64,000 nucleotides of DNA from Paenibacillus sp. JCM 18996 (GTDB lineage: Bacteria; Bacillota; Bacilli; Paenibacillales; NBRC-103111): assembly GCA_001313085.1 (NCBI GenBank), contig BBFE01000009.1, positions 34,834 to 98,833 on the forward strand, given 5' to 3'. Position 1 is the stretch's first letter, and each line of letters starts with the position of its first letter. Below, piece by piece: positions 9,241-19,572 of the stretch. Made by a program: the position numbers and the translations under genes. The notes under the pieces were generated by a model that had not been told where the DNA came from, did no database searches, and worked only from the letters and a program-made list of their open reading frames with translations.

Positions 9241-10313
9241 ATGGATCAGCCCAACATCTCGCATCTGAAAAAAAAGATATCGCCCCCTTTGAGAAAACCG
9301 ATACGAAGGCAAGTATCAAACAATTAATCAACACATTGGTGCCATTACTGGCGCTCTGGTATTCCGCATACCTGAGCCTTTCGGTGTCGTACTGGATTAC
9401 CCTTCCGATTGTGGTCGTTGCTTCCGGGTTTATTATCAGGACCTTTATCCTGTTTCATGACTGCTGTCACCAATCGTTCTTCAAGAGCCGCAGGGCTAAT
9501 GATATACTTGGCACCATTCTGGCGTCGTTACCCTCGTTCCGTATCAACAATGGAAGAACACGCATTCGATCCATCATTCCACGAGCAGCAACCTCGATAA
9601 ACGGGGCATCGGCGATATATGGATTCTGACTGTTGAGGAATATACCGCTTCTCCTTTATGGCGCCGTATTGCTTACCGGATTTATCGGAACCCGCTTGTG
9701 ATGTTCGGAGTCGGACCGATCGGTGTTTTTTCTCATACAATATCGTTTCAACCGTAAAGGTGCGAAGCGGAAGGAACGGATGAGCAATTACTTAACCAAT
9801 GCCCTGCTTGTCGGTTTGTATGCGTTGATGGTCTGGGCCATCGGATGGCAGGCGTTTCTGATGATTCAAGGGCCGATTTTCCTCATATCCGGCAGTCTTG
9901 GAATTTGGCTGTTTTATGTACAGCATCAGTTCGAGCATTCCTACTTTGAGAATGAAGACGAGTGGAGTTATGTGAAAGCTGCCGTAGATGGAAGCTCTTA
10001 TTATAAGCTGCCTATGCTTTTGCAATGGATTACCGGAAATATCGGATTTCATCATGTGCACCACCTGAGCCCCAAAGTGCCTAACTATAATTTGGAGAAT
10101 GCGCATAACGCATCGGTTCCCCTCCAGAAGGCAACGACGATCACTATCGGCCACAGCCTGAAGTCGCTCGGATTCCATCTGTGGGATGAGCACAAGAAGA
10201 CGTTCATCGGTTTCAAGGATCTGAAGCTCGCGGTCAAGCAGGCAGCTTCGAGCGCTGAAAATAAAGCCAATTGGCAGGCAAGTGAATTGAAAACCTCGGA
10301 ACGAGCCAGCTAG
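9241..10313 (+). CDS. des: Membrane fatty acid desaturase, Des-like (frame-broken)
   Basis: ATG at 9241 follows GAGGAGGAAACAATCACA. The joined product, about 350 residues, has the three His boxes of membrane acyl-lipid desaturases: HDCCHQSF, HSIHHSTSSN and HHVHHLSP, with hydrophobic segments between them. In Bacillus, Des introduces a cis double bond into membrane phospholipid acyl chains after cold shock. Breaks: eight A near 9268 (six fit), a missing G near 9520 (ILGVVTL expected), and six T near 9726 (five fit). desK and desR follow, so the gene is very likely part of the cold-sensing circuit. Confidence 0.9.
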
Positions 10314-10368
10314 AATCGAAAATCTGTTATAATTAACTCAATAGGCATAGAATAAAGGGTGGGCGACC

Positions 10369-11509
10369 ATGAAGAAGTGGCATCATATTTTTCACAAAAG
10401 CACGGGACTTAGTCCTTATGTATGGGTCGTCTTTTACATCCTCCCTTTTTATTTCATATTCCGTTCCTCCTCTACGTACGAAGTAGTAATCGGCATCATT
10501 ATGATTTTGGTGTTCTTTGCTTGCTACGTACTTTCTTTTGTTTCAAAAGGGTGGTTGGTCTACTTCTGGACCAGCGTCCAGATTCTCATTTCGATCACTA
10601 TGACCTTGCTGTTCGGGTATGTATATTTCGCTCTGTTTTTTGGCGTTTTTTTATCGGCAATATCCAGAACCGGATCGGGTTTGCTACACTTTACACTATT
10701 CATCTTCTAACTACGATCGCGGCGATTAACTTTGGTTTCGTGACTCAGAACCCTATTTTCCTTACCCAGCTGCCGTTCGTCCTGGTCAGTCTGATCGGCG
10801 TTATCCTGCTTCCCGTCACCACCTATAACCGGAACAAAAGAGATAAACTTCAGGGACAGCTGGAAGATGCGAATAAGAGAATTTCCGAGTTGGTCAAGCT
10901 GGAGGAACGCCAAAGGATCGCCCGCGATCTCCATGATACCCTCGGTCAGAAACTGTCGTTAATCGGTTTGAAGAGTGATTTGGCGGGCAAATTAATAACT
11001 AAAAAACCCGACCCATGTGCAAGCTGAACTCAATGACATACGTCGAACGGCAAGAACCGCATTGAAGGAAGTTCGGGATATGGTTACGGAAATGCGCGGT
11101 ACCCGGTTAGAGGATGAGATGTTTCGGGTCACACAGATTTTGAAAGCTGCCGAAATCGATCTCATCTTGGAAGGCGACCCAAGAATGGTCAACATCTCCC
11201 TGATGACCGAGAACGTCCTCAGCATGTGCTTGAAGGAAGCTGTGACGAATATTGTGAAACACAGCAATGCGACAACATGTTTGATCGCCATCGAGCCTTC
11301 GCCAACCGAGTTCGTTATCAAAGTAAAAGACAATGGTATCGGTATCGCCGAGGAATCCGCGTACTTCAAAGGAAGCGGACTCCGTGGAATGAAAGAACGG
11401 CTTGAATTTGTGAACGGTGTTATGGAGATTGTGTCGGATGCCGGGACAATGATCGTTTTTTTAGAGTGCCGATCGTGTTCAAGCAACCGGAAAAGGAGGC
11501 GGTGATATG
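10369..11509 (+). CDS. desK: Thermosensor histidine kinase DesK (frame-broken)
   Basis: The N-terminal 150 residues form about five hydrophobic segments. Then comes a coiled linker and the HisKA_3 phosphoacceptor motif ERQRIARDLHDTLGQKLSLI (His in RDLHD), followed by an HATPase domain with KEAVTNIVKHS, DNGIGI and GSGLRGMKERLEF. The H-box is essentially that of Bacillus subtilis DesK, which senses membrane thickness in the cold. Breaks: T7 at 10646-10652 (five fit), A6 at 11001-11006 (five fit), T7 near 11456 (five fit). The stop overlaps the desR start as ATGA. A TATAAT-like element at about 10330 may give its own transcript. Confidence 0.9.
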
Positions 11510-12107
11510 ATTCGCATCGTGATTGCCGAGGACCAACGCATGCTGCTTGGAGCTTTAGCTACCCTGCTCGATTTGGAAGAAGACATGAAGGTCGTCGGTA
11601 AAGCAACCAACGGCGAGGATGCCGTGCGGCTGGTTCACCTTCACAAGCCGGATATTTGCATCATGGACATCGAGATGCCGGGGAAGAGTGGCTTGAGGCG
11701 GCCGAGGAGTTGAAAGGTACGGGCTGCAAGGTTATGATCTTGACCACTTTTGCCAGATCCGGATATTTTGAGAGGGCCATCAAGTCAGGCGCAAGCGGCT
11801 ACTTGTTGAAGGACAGCCCCAGCGAGGAACTGGCGGACTCGATTCGAAGCATTATGGCCGGCCGCCGCATCTATGCAGCCGAGTTGGTCGATGATACCTA
11901 TGGGCATGGAAATCCATTGACCGAACGGGAGAAGGAAGTATTGCTCCTTATCGCCGACGGTAAAAAAATACGAAGGATATCGCAAGCGAGCTGTATCTTA
12001 CGAACGGAACCGTCCGCAATTATATATCCGTTATCCTCGATAAGCTCGGTGTCAGCAACCGGGTCGAAGCCATTACAAGGTTTAAAGAGAAGGGTTGGTT
12101 CAAGTAA
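11507..12107 (+). CDS. desR: Response regulator DesR (frame-broken)
   Basis: The receiver domain begins MIRIVIAEDQRMLLGALATL with the phosphorylatable Asp in CIMDIEMPGKSGL and the conserved Lys in LLKDSPSEEL. The C-terminal LuxR/FixJ-type helix-turn-helix has LTEREKEVLLLIADG and NGTVRNYISVILDKLGV, ending KEKGWFK, as in Bacillus DesR. About 199 residues. Breaks: a missing G near 11694 (GLEAAEEL expected) and A7 at 11962-11968 (five fit). It should activate the desaturase gene when phosphorylated by DesK. Confidence 0.9.
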
Positions 12108-12147
12108 TTATGAGCCGGATTAGGATTCCAACGGTCAATTTAGACTG

Positions 12148-12186
12148 AGTCGTCTCTACCACTTTAAGTGGAAAGGCGGCTTTTTT
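12148..12186 (+). terminator. Rho-independent terminator after desR
   Basis: AGTCGTCT pairs with AGGCGGCT around an inner CCACTTTAAGTGG hairpin and is followed by T6. Confidence 0.75.
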
Positions 12187-12306
12187 AATATATCCTCGAA
12201 CCTGTGATAAAATCTTAAAAGATGCCTTATTCAAAAGGAAGTCTCCTCGTTTATATGGAATGAGATAGAAATGAAGATTCATTTTGCAACATATCAGGAG
12301 GAACAG

Positions 12307-14122
12307 ATGAAGATTCGCGTATTGGCCATTGCGCCTTATCCCGGCTTGAAAGACTTGTTGTTGGAAATGGCAGAAGAAGAAAATTCAATTCATATGGATG
12401 TTGAGGTTGCCGATCTTCAGGAAGCGATACCGCTCGTCGTACAAGCTGAGCGAAAAGGATATCATATCATTGTCAGCAGAGGGGGCACCGCCGATTTGAT
12501 ACGCCAGCATGTTTCCCTGCCGGTGGTGGATATCCCGGTTTCGGGATATGATATTCTGCGCGTACTGACGCTGGTAAAAAAATTCGAACTCGAAAGTAGG
12601 CATCATTGGTTTCCCTAATGTTTGCCACGGCGTCGCTCAGGTATCCAGTCTGCTGGATTTTAAGATTCCCATCTATGCTATCGGTCATGAGTCAGAGGTT
12701 GCCGATGTGATAAACAGGGCGTTTCGATCGGACATCCAAATCGTACTGGGTGATGTGATTACGGTAAGGATGGCACAAGCGATGGGGTATCGGGGCATTC
12801 TCATAACATCAGGAAAAGAATCCGTCGCCGACATGTTTGCCGAGGTTCGCAGAGTGTTTGAGGTCTATAAGCAGGGACAGGAAACGATCCGGTTTTACAA
12901 GGGAATTTTGGATGCCGATCCCCGGGGTACCATTGTAATAGACGATGCAAAAAAAAGTGCTTTATGCAAATCAAACTGCCTGCCGTATATTGGGTCAACT
13001 GCACGGAGTGGAAGGGAACAATCTAATTCTGTTCTCCCCGAACTTGAGCAATTTGATTAAACAAGCGGATGAGCAGGCGAATGCCAAGCGGCGGCATTAC
13101 GCGCAGATAAACGATCAACAGTTCATAGTGAGTGTTGTTAAGCATGAGACGGGGGGCCAATCGGGTTATTTGATTTGGTTAGATTCGATGGAGAATCAGC
13201 GGAATGAACAACGTTATGCCGCTTATATTCCGCCAAAACTGGGCACATTTGCTCAAGTGATCGGTTCGAGCTTGCCGCTTCAAAGAGCGGTGGCCAAGGC
13301 GAGAAAATTTGCACAGTCGGATCGAAACATTTGGATATTTGGCGAAAGAGGCACAGAAAAGTGTTTATTTGCCCAAGCCATTCACTCAGTCAGCAAACGC
13401 CGGGATCAAGGATTTTATATGATAGTCTGCGAAGAAGTCACAGAGGAACAAACGGATATGCTGCTTATCGGCGATTCTCAAGAACCTGGTCTTCTCCAAG
13501 GAGGATTTGCAGGCACCGTTTATTTAGAAAATATAGACAGGATGAGCAAAGCGGTCCAGATCAGATGGCTGCAGGCGGTGCGCAATACAAAAAAATACGC
13601 TTTATCGCTTCTTCTTCTACGCCAATCACTAAGATCAAGAATCGCGCCGGGTATAACAATGATCTGATTTTCGCATTGGGGGAAATGCACATGAATATTC
13701 CGCCGCTTCGGGAACGGCCCGAGGATATAGAGGAAATCGTCAGCGTAATGATTGGAGAGTATAATTTCGAATCGGGCAAACAAATTGTGGGCATGCGGGA
13801 AGAGGTGCTGGACCGGCTGCATCTGTATGAATGGCCTGGAAACCTGCTGGAATTGGAAAACCTCATTCAGGAGATGCTTATCCTTACGAAAGGCCATTAT
13901 ACGGAATGGAATGAAGTTAACGAAGTGTTGGCCCGGTTGGAACAGCACCCGGGCAATGTTTCGTCAAATGCGGCTTATGTGCAAATCGATATTAGCGGGA
14001 CTTTCGAGGAAATTGAAGCGCGGATATTAAGGCTTATCCTTCAAGAAGAAGGAATGAATCAATCCAAAACTTCCAAAAGACTGGGAATAAACCGCACCAC
14101 TTTGTGGAGGAAATTGAATTGA
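12307..14122 (+). CDS. PrpR-like regulator: PrpR_N + PAS + degenerate AAA + Fis-type HTH (frame-broken)
   Basis: ATG at 12307 follows AGGAGGAACAG. The first ~200 residues form a PrpR_N sensor (IVSRGGTADLIRQH, GFPNVCHG). A PAS-like region follows (DADPRGTIVIDDAKK), then an AAA-type domain in which Walker A is degenerate (GERGTEKC) and the GAFTGA loop needed for sigma-54 contact is absent, though PPLRERPEDIEEIV remains. The C-terminus has a Fis/HTH_8 motif (NQSKTSKRLGINRTTLWRKLN). It probably acts without sigma-54. Breaks at A runs 12576-12582, 12949-12956, 13589-13595. Its position makes it the activator of the downstream acid-sugar operon. Confidence 0.8.
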
Positions 14123-14150
14123 TTGTTTAAAAAAATAAACATTTCATAAG

Positions 14151-14180
14151 TTGATTGGGCTATGGGGACCATTTTATAAT
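14151..14180 (+). promoter_or_regulatory. Sigma-A-like promoter of the acid-sugar operon
   Basis: TTGATT at 14151, an 18-bp spacer and TATAAT at 14175. The leader to the MFS ATG at 14350 is about 160 nt and holds two cre-like sites. Confidence 0.6.
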
Positions 14181-14184
14181 TTAA

Positions 14185-14198
14185 TTATAGCGCTTACA
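14185..14198 (-). promoter_or_regulatory. cre-like site (CcpA)
   Basis: On the minus strand TGTAAGCGCTATAA fits the cre consensus TGWAARCGYTWNCW at 13 of 14 positions. It lies directly downstream of the -10, a position for repression. Confidence 0.6.
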
Positions 14199-14210
14199 CG
14201 ATTCATCGTG
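14197..14210. promoter_or_regulatory. Inverted repeat CACGAT-TC-ATCGTG
   Basis: A 6-bp perfect inverted repeat adjoining the first cre-like site, in the leader of the operon. It could be the operator of the PrpR-like regulator. Confidence 0.35.
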
Positions 14211-14267
14211 TTTCTTAAATAAACGTTTTGGGAGGAGTTATCCAATGAGTGTTTAAAACGTACATCG

Positions 14268-14281
14268 TGAAAGCGTTTTCG
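14268..14281 (+). promoter_or_regulatory. Second cre-like site
   Basis: TGAAAGCGTTTTCG fits TGWAARCGYTWNCW at 13 of 14 positions. Together with the site at 14185 it suggests glucose repression of the acid-sugar genes by CcpA. Confidence 0.6.
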
Positions 14282-14349
14282 TTTATTTTGTAAAACTTTG
14301 TAATCGCTTAAAAAAAATGAATAACCCTAATTTAAGGAGCGATTGAACA

Positions 14350-15630
14350 ATGGGCACATCTAAATGGTTCAAGATTATACCGGTTGCTTTCGTGATGTAC
14401 ATGCTCGCTTACATGGACCGGATCAACATTGGCATACTTATACCGTATATGCAGAAAGATTTGAATTTAACGTCATCCGTTGCCGGTGATATTGCCGGTA
14501 TATTCTTCTGGGGTTATTTGATCCTGCAGATTCCGGGCGGAATACTGGCTACAAAATGGTCTGCCCGAAAGTTTATTTTTTATTCTGATGATCTTATGGG
14601 GCATTGCTGCTATCGCAACCGGATTGGTGCAGACGGAAGGGCAGTTAAAAGTGGTCCGCTTCCTCCTAGGAGTAGCTGAAGGCGGGGTTTGGCCGGCCGT
14701 TCTCGTATTGCTAGCGTCATGGTTTACCCAGAAGGAGCGCGCACGGGCCAATGCATTCTGGATGGCATGTTTACCGGTTTCAGCCATGCTGATGGCGCCG
14801 TTATCCGGAATGCTGCTGGCTCATTTCAACTGGCATCAAGTTTTGATTATCGAAGGAATTCCTCCGCTTATCTGGGCTTTGGTCTGGTTCTATGCTGTCA
14901 AAGACAGACCGTCCGAAGCAAACTGGATGAATCAGGCGGAAAAGCAAAAGCTGCTTGAAGATTTGGCAGAGGAACAAAAGAAAAAAGGTGAGATCGGAAG
15001 GCTTCGGAGCAGCTTTTAAAAAACGGCAAGGTTTGGGGATTGGTCATTATGTATTTGTTCTGGATGACCGGTTTCTACGGTTATACGTTGTGGGTGCCGA
15101 GTGTAGTAAAAAACGTTCACGAAAGATCCGGTGACCATGGGATGGTTAACCGCAATTCCATTTAGCTGCGCATTGATTGGAATGTTGCTGAATTCATATT
15201 GGTCTGACCGCCGGATGAACCGGATTCAACATGCGGCTGTACCGCTGCTCATTGGAGCTTTAACTATGGTCGCAGGTCAATTTGTAAGCGATCCCGTGCT
15301 GCAGATGGTGCTTCTCTCGATTACGGCAATATGCGTATATGCGCCGTATGGTCCGTTATGGGCGATTCCCACAGCAATTGTGCCAGCAGGAATAGCCGGA
15401 GCGGCGCTGGGTTTGCAAAATGCGATAGGAAACTTGGGCGGTTACTATGGCCCTAAAGTAGTGGCATGTTGAAAGATGCAACAGGCGATTTCCACGCGGG
15501 GTTTTTTTTCTTCCTGGCCGGCTCCCTGGTGGTTTCGGCGATCACCACCCTTATTTTGGGGCGTTTCTTAGATTCGAGCTCAAATACCGTCAGCAGCCGC
15601 AAACCGTTAGAATTATCGCAAAAGGTATAA
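14350..15630 (+). CDS. MFS transporter, anion:cation symporter family (frame-broken)
   Basis: ATG at 14350 follows AAGGAGCGATTGAACA. The protein has about 12 membrane segments and the family signature YMDRINIGILIPYMQKDL near the N-terminus, with FLLGVAEGGVWPAVLVLLASWF in helix 4. These features are those of the ACS family (sugar acid, phthalate and related organic anion symporters). About 425 residues. Breaks near 14576-14581 (T6, five fit), 14995 (missing G), 15108 (A6), 15470 (missing G). With the kinase and dehydrogenase downstream, a C4 sugar acid is the likely substrate; a second carrier, KdgT-like, lies in the same operon. Confidence 0.85.
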
Positions 15631-15635
15631 GCATC

Positions 15636-15668
15636 GACGGCATCTTCCCTGATGCCGTCTTGTCTTAA
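15636..15668 (+). terminator. Hairpin terminator after the MFS gene
   Basis: GACGGCATC pairs with GATGCCGTC, followed by TTGTCTTAATTTT. It may attenuate transcription into the LarA-like gene 15 bp further on. Confidence 0.6.
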
Positions 15669-15682
15669 TTTTAGAGAAGGGA

Positions 15683-16966
15683 ATGGGACGGATGGACTTT
15701 CCAAGATTAATTAAAATCAGACAGCATTTCTCGGGTCCTGTGGTGGAAGATATCGATGGAGTGGTTGCTGAGCAGCTCTCTCGAGCAGGGCTTGACGATA
15801 AAGTCAAGCAGGGCACGCGGATTGCCATAACGGCAGGCAGCCGCGGAATTGCCAATATCGCTGTTATCATCCGTGCGACCGTCAGAGAGTTAAAGAACCG
15901 GGGAGCGGTCCCTTTCATTGTTCCGGCCATGGGCAGCCATGGAGGGGCAACGGCGGAAGGACAAGTAGAAGTGTTGCATAGTCTGGGGGTTACAGAACAA
16001 TTTTGCGGGGCGCCGATCCTCTCCTCGATGGAGGTTGTTCCTGTGGGCGAGACGCCAGAAGGAATGCCGGTATATGTGGACAAGAATGCCATGGAAGCGG
16101 ATGGCATTATAGTGATGGGGCGCGTTAAGGTACATACCGATTTTAAATCGCCGATCGGCATCGAGAGCGGGTTAATGAAAATGGCGGCCATCGGTTGGGG
16201 AAACACAAGCAGGCCCTGCTTATTCACAGTTACGGCGTTCACGGGATTCGCGACATTATGCCGGAAGTGGCAAAGGTTGTGCTGCAAAAGGCGAATATCG
16301 TTTGCGGAGTAGCGATCGTAGAAAATGCGTTTGAACAAACGGCACTCATCGAAGCGATTCCGACCGGGCAAATTTCCCAAAGAGAAGGGGAACTGCTGCA
16401 GTTCTCGGCATCCCTGATGCCTAAACTTCCCGTAGAAGATCTCGACATATTAGTCGTCGATGAAATAGGGAAAAAAAACTACAGCGGAACTGGAATGGAT
16501 ACCAATATTATCGGCAGAATTCGAATACTGGGTGCTGAAGAGCCGGAAAGCCCGCGTATTAAGTATATCATTGCCAGCGATTTGAGCGAGGAGTCACATG
16601 GCAATGCGCTGGGCATCGGGCTTGCCGATTTGACGACCAAACGATTGTTCGGGACGATTGATTTTCAAAAAAATGAATGAGAATGTTGTGACGAGCACAT
16701 TTCTCTCGCGAGCGGCCATTCCTATCGTGATGGAAAACGACGAGGAAGCGATTGCAGCAGCATTGCGCGCAAATTGGGGAGTGCAGCCGGAAAGGGCGAG
16801 AATGATCCGTATACCCAGCACGCTTCACTTGGAATATTTGTATGTTTCGGAGGCTTTATTGCCGGAAGTGCAAAGTTTGCCGCACGTAGAAGTCATCGGT
16901 GAAGCGGAGGAAATGAAATTCGATAAAGCCGGATATTTTTCTAAATCGGATTATCATGTCCATTGA
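15683..16966 (+). CDS. LarA/DUF2088-related protein (lactate racemase superfamily) (frame-broken)
   Basis: ATG at 15683 or, with better ribosome-site spacing, 15692. The product is about 425 residues. Segments such as GTRIAITAGSRGIANIAVII, VPAMGSHGGATAEGQ, MGRVKVHTDFKSPIGIESG and SGTGMDTNIIGR identify the divergent branch of the LarA/DUF2088 superfamily, whose characterised members are nickel-pincer-dependent 2-hydroxyacid racemases and epimerases. Breaks: a missing T near 16195 (MAAIGLGKHKQ expected) and A7 near 16666 (five fit); an eight-A run near 16471 adds a Lys in frame. A canonical LarA homologue lies 4 kb downstream. A C2 epimerase for a sugar acid is a reasonable guess. Confidence 0.7.
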
Positions 16967-17038
16967 CTATAGAAACCGATTTGGCGCAAAGCATTTCGGA
17001 ACTGATTGGTCATCAATGCTCACATGGGGGGAACAACT

Positions 17039-18342
17039 TTGCAGCGTTTAGCCATCATTGCGGACGACTTGACTGGTGCCTCGGATTCGGGTGTCCAGTT
17101 TGCGAGAAATGGATACCGCACACAGGTTATTTTTTGATTGGAAAGAGATCTTTAATGATTGCCTGGAAACGATTGTAATTGATACGGACAGCAGGTCCTT
17201 GCCAGGCGTACAAGCCTACGTACGAGTAAAAGAGGCCGCAGAAGCTTTACGGAATCAAGGGTTTTCTTTTATATACAAAAAAAATGGATTCCACACTTCG
17301 GGGTAATCTCGGTCAGGAACTCGATGCAGTGGTTGATGTGTATGGTTTTGAAGCGGCGCTTATTGTTCCGGCTTTTCCGCGAATCGGGCGTACGACGGTT
17401 AACGGTGTTCATTATATACATGGTGTACCTGTCAATGAGACGGAGATAGCCAAGGACCCGAAGACACCTGTGCCCGAGGCGGATGTGGCCAAGCTATTGT
17501 CCCTGCAATCCAGGAGAAGTTGTATATCCATTGATCTTCCAACGCTGCGGAGCGGGGAGACGGCAGTGCGTCTCCGTATTGAGGAATCATTGAAGCATCC
17601 AGCACCCTATATAATCCTTGATGCTGAAACCGATGAAGATATGAAACTTATCGCAGGTTTGGTGGCTGATTACGAAAACCGGTTTCTTTGGGCAGGCTCC
17701 GCTGGGCTAGCCGAACATTTACAGGCCCAGGGGAGCGGGAATACGGGATTCCGACCGCAATTGAACATTAGCGCTGCTTATCCAATCATGCTTGTGGCAG
17801 GCAGTATTTCAAAAGTAACCCGGGATCAGGTCGCTGCGTTTAACGAACAGCCGGGCGTTGTCTCCGTCGAAATGGATCCGCTTGCTTTAATGGCATCTCC
17901 CGGGCAGTGGAACAGCGAAGAAGAACGCTGTTTTCGCTTGCTGGTGGAGGCACTAAATAAAGGACTCGATGTCAGCTTATATGCGGGGTCATCACCGGAA
18001 CAGGTACGACTGGCTAATGAAATGGGAGCTCAAATAGGGCTAGATTCTTCCAGCGTATCCAACCGGATAGCAGATTCATTAGGAGGAATCGCCGGAAAGG
18101 TTGTTTCAGTTTGCCGACTGGGAGGGCTTGTTCTAACAGGGGGCGATACGGCAAAAGCGGTATCCAGACACATGGGGGTGCGAGGAATCCAGCTGCTTGC
18201 GGAATTGGAAGCCGGTATTCCCCTGGGACGCTTGCTTGGAGCGGGCAATTTGCTCGCGGTAACGAAAGCAGGAGCATTCGGAAATAAGGAATCGCTTCTT
18301 TATGCAAAGCAAATTTTGAAAGGAGAGAGTGCAATTGTATAA
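17039..18342 (+). CDS. Four-carbon acid sugar kinase, DUF1537/OtnK family (one frame break)
   Basis: TTG at 17039 follows GGGGGGAACAAC and gives LQRLAIIADDLTGASDSGVQ, the defining N-terminal motif of DUF1537 kinases. KKMDSTLRGNLGQEL and, in the C-terminal nucleotide-binding part, VLTGGDTAKAV complete the two-domain fold (about 430 residues). Characterised members phosphorylate D-threonate (DtnK), L-threonate, D-erythronate or 3-oxo-tetronates at O4. The neighbouring pdxA gene points to DtnK-type chemistry (D-threonate to 4-phosphate). One break lies in the A run at 17278-17284. The stop overlaps the next start. Confidence 0.88.
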
Positions 18343-19319
18343 ACGATTATCGGAATCACCATGGGGACGCGCCGGCGTCGGTCCGGAGATCATTATGAAG
18401 GCTTTGAGCGATAAGGCCATTTATGATAACTGCCGTCCGTTTGTGATCGGGATTTAAATCTGGAGAGGGCAGGACAGGTGGTTGGAAGCGGCCTTCAGGT
18501 AAGCACAATCTCCGAGCCCGCGGATCTGGAATTTGTACCGGGGAAAGTGGAGTGTCTGGATTTAAATTTACTCCCTGCGGATCTTCCGTTCGGACAAGTT
18601 TCCGCCGCAGCGGGACACGCAGCTTTCATGTATTTAAAAAAAAGCGATTGAGCTTGCAAACGAAGGTAAAATTGATGCCATATGCACGGCCCCGTTAAAT
18701 AAAGAAGCTCTGCACAAAGGCGGACACCTGTACCCTGGGCATACGGAAATTTTAGCGGAATTGACAGGGACCACAGACTTCTCTATGATGCTGTCTGCTC
18801 CTAATTTGAAGGTTATTCATGTGACAACACATGTGGGCATTATTGATGCTGTGAAAATGATTAATCCGATCGGGTTTATAAAGTGATCAGCCTGGCCCAT
18901 GAAACTTTGGAAAAGGCGGGTTATCCTTCGCCCCGCATCGCTGTATGCGGCATTAACCCTCATGCAGCGAGAACGGCCTGTTTGGTTATGGTGAAGAGGA
19001 AGAAAAGATTATCCCTGCGGTTGAGAAAGCTGAGCGGGAGGGAATTCGCGTGGTTGGCCCGCTGCCCGCCGATACTTTGTTTTACCGTACCAGAAGAGGC
19101 GATTTCGATATCGTGGTTGCCATGTACCATGATCAAGGGCATGCGCCGGTCAAAGTATTAGGACTGGAGGCCGGCGTTAATATCACAGTGGGCCTTCCCA
19201 TTATCAGAACCAGTGTCGACCACGGGACGGCATTTGACATTGCCGGCAAAGGGATTGCGGATGATCAAAGCATAAAGGAAGCTTTGCGCCAAGCTGTAGA
19301 GCTGGCTCCTAAACGATAA
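18335..19319 (+). CDS. pdxA: PdxA-type 4-phospho-D-threonate / 4-hydroxythreonine-4-phosphate dehydrogenase (frame-broken)
   Basis: TTG at 18335, after AAGGAGAGAG, overlaps the kinase stop. The corrected N-terminus is KTIIGITMGDAAGVGPEII, and ICTAPLNKEALHKGGHLYPGHTEILA, VTTHVGI, CGINPHAGENG and AMYHDQGHAPVK supply the metal-binding His and substrate residues of PdxA. The first 30 codons lack several bases (one A and two G), and a G is missing near 18455. Downstream of a DUF1537 kinase this is likely PdxA2, which oxidises and decarboxylates 4-phospho-D-threonate to dihydroxyacetone phosphate, rather than the vitamin B6 enzyme. Confidence 0.88.
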
Positions 19320-19477
19320 GTATCCGCTCCATGCAGTGCTTCGCGTAATCCTGTATATTCGATCACAATATCAATACCTCTTTTCATTGTGGCAGGGAAG
19401 AACGCTTGAAACGCGCCTCCAATGCCGCCTGCAGCCCCTGCTCCCGGTAAATCTGGAGACGAATGCCTATGGGACAA
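19316..19477 (-). pseudogene. Fragment of a glycerate kinase gene (antisense)
   Basis: On the minus strand a frame contains DLPGAGAAGGIGGAFQAFF and PATMKRGIDIVIEYTGLREAL, then HGADTY. PGAGAAGG(L/I)G followed by a helix and TGL...L-GADL is the signature region of GlxK/GarK-type glycerate kinases. Only about 50 codons remain between two plus-strand operon genes, so it is a relic. It abuts the pdxA stop. Confidence 0.55.
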
Positions 19478-19572
19478 GGCGCCTGAGCTTCTTGCTCAAA
19501 GCGCGGAGCAAGTGATGCGGACATTTTGCAAGCGTTGACAAAAAAGGATTTATATTAGAGGGGGACATCATT

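Noticed and set aside
18335..19319. A vitamin B6 biosynthetic PdxA
   Set aside because: The gene overlaps a DUF1537 kinase and lies among sugar acid carriers; the PdxA2 catabolic role fits better, though sequence alone cannot exclude the biosynthetic one.
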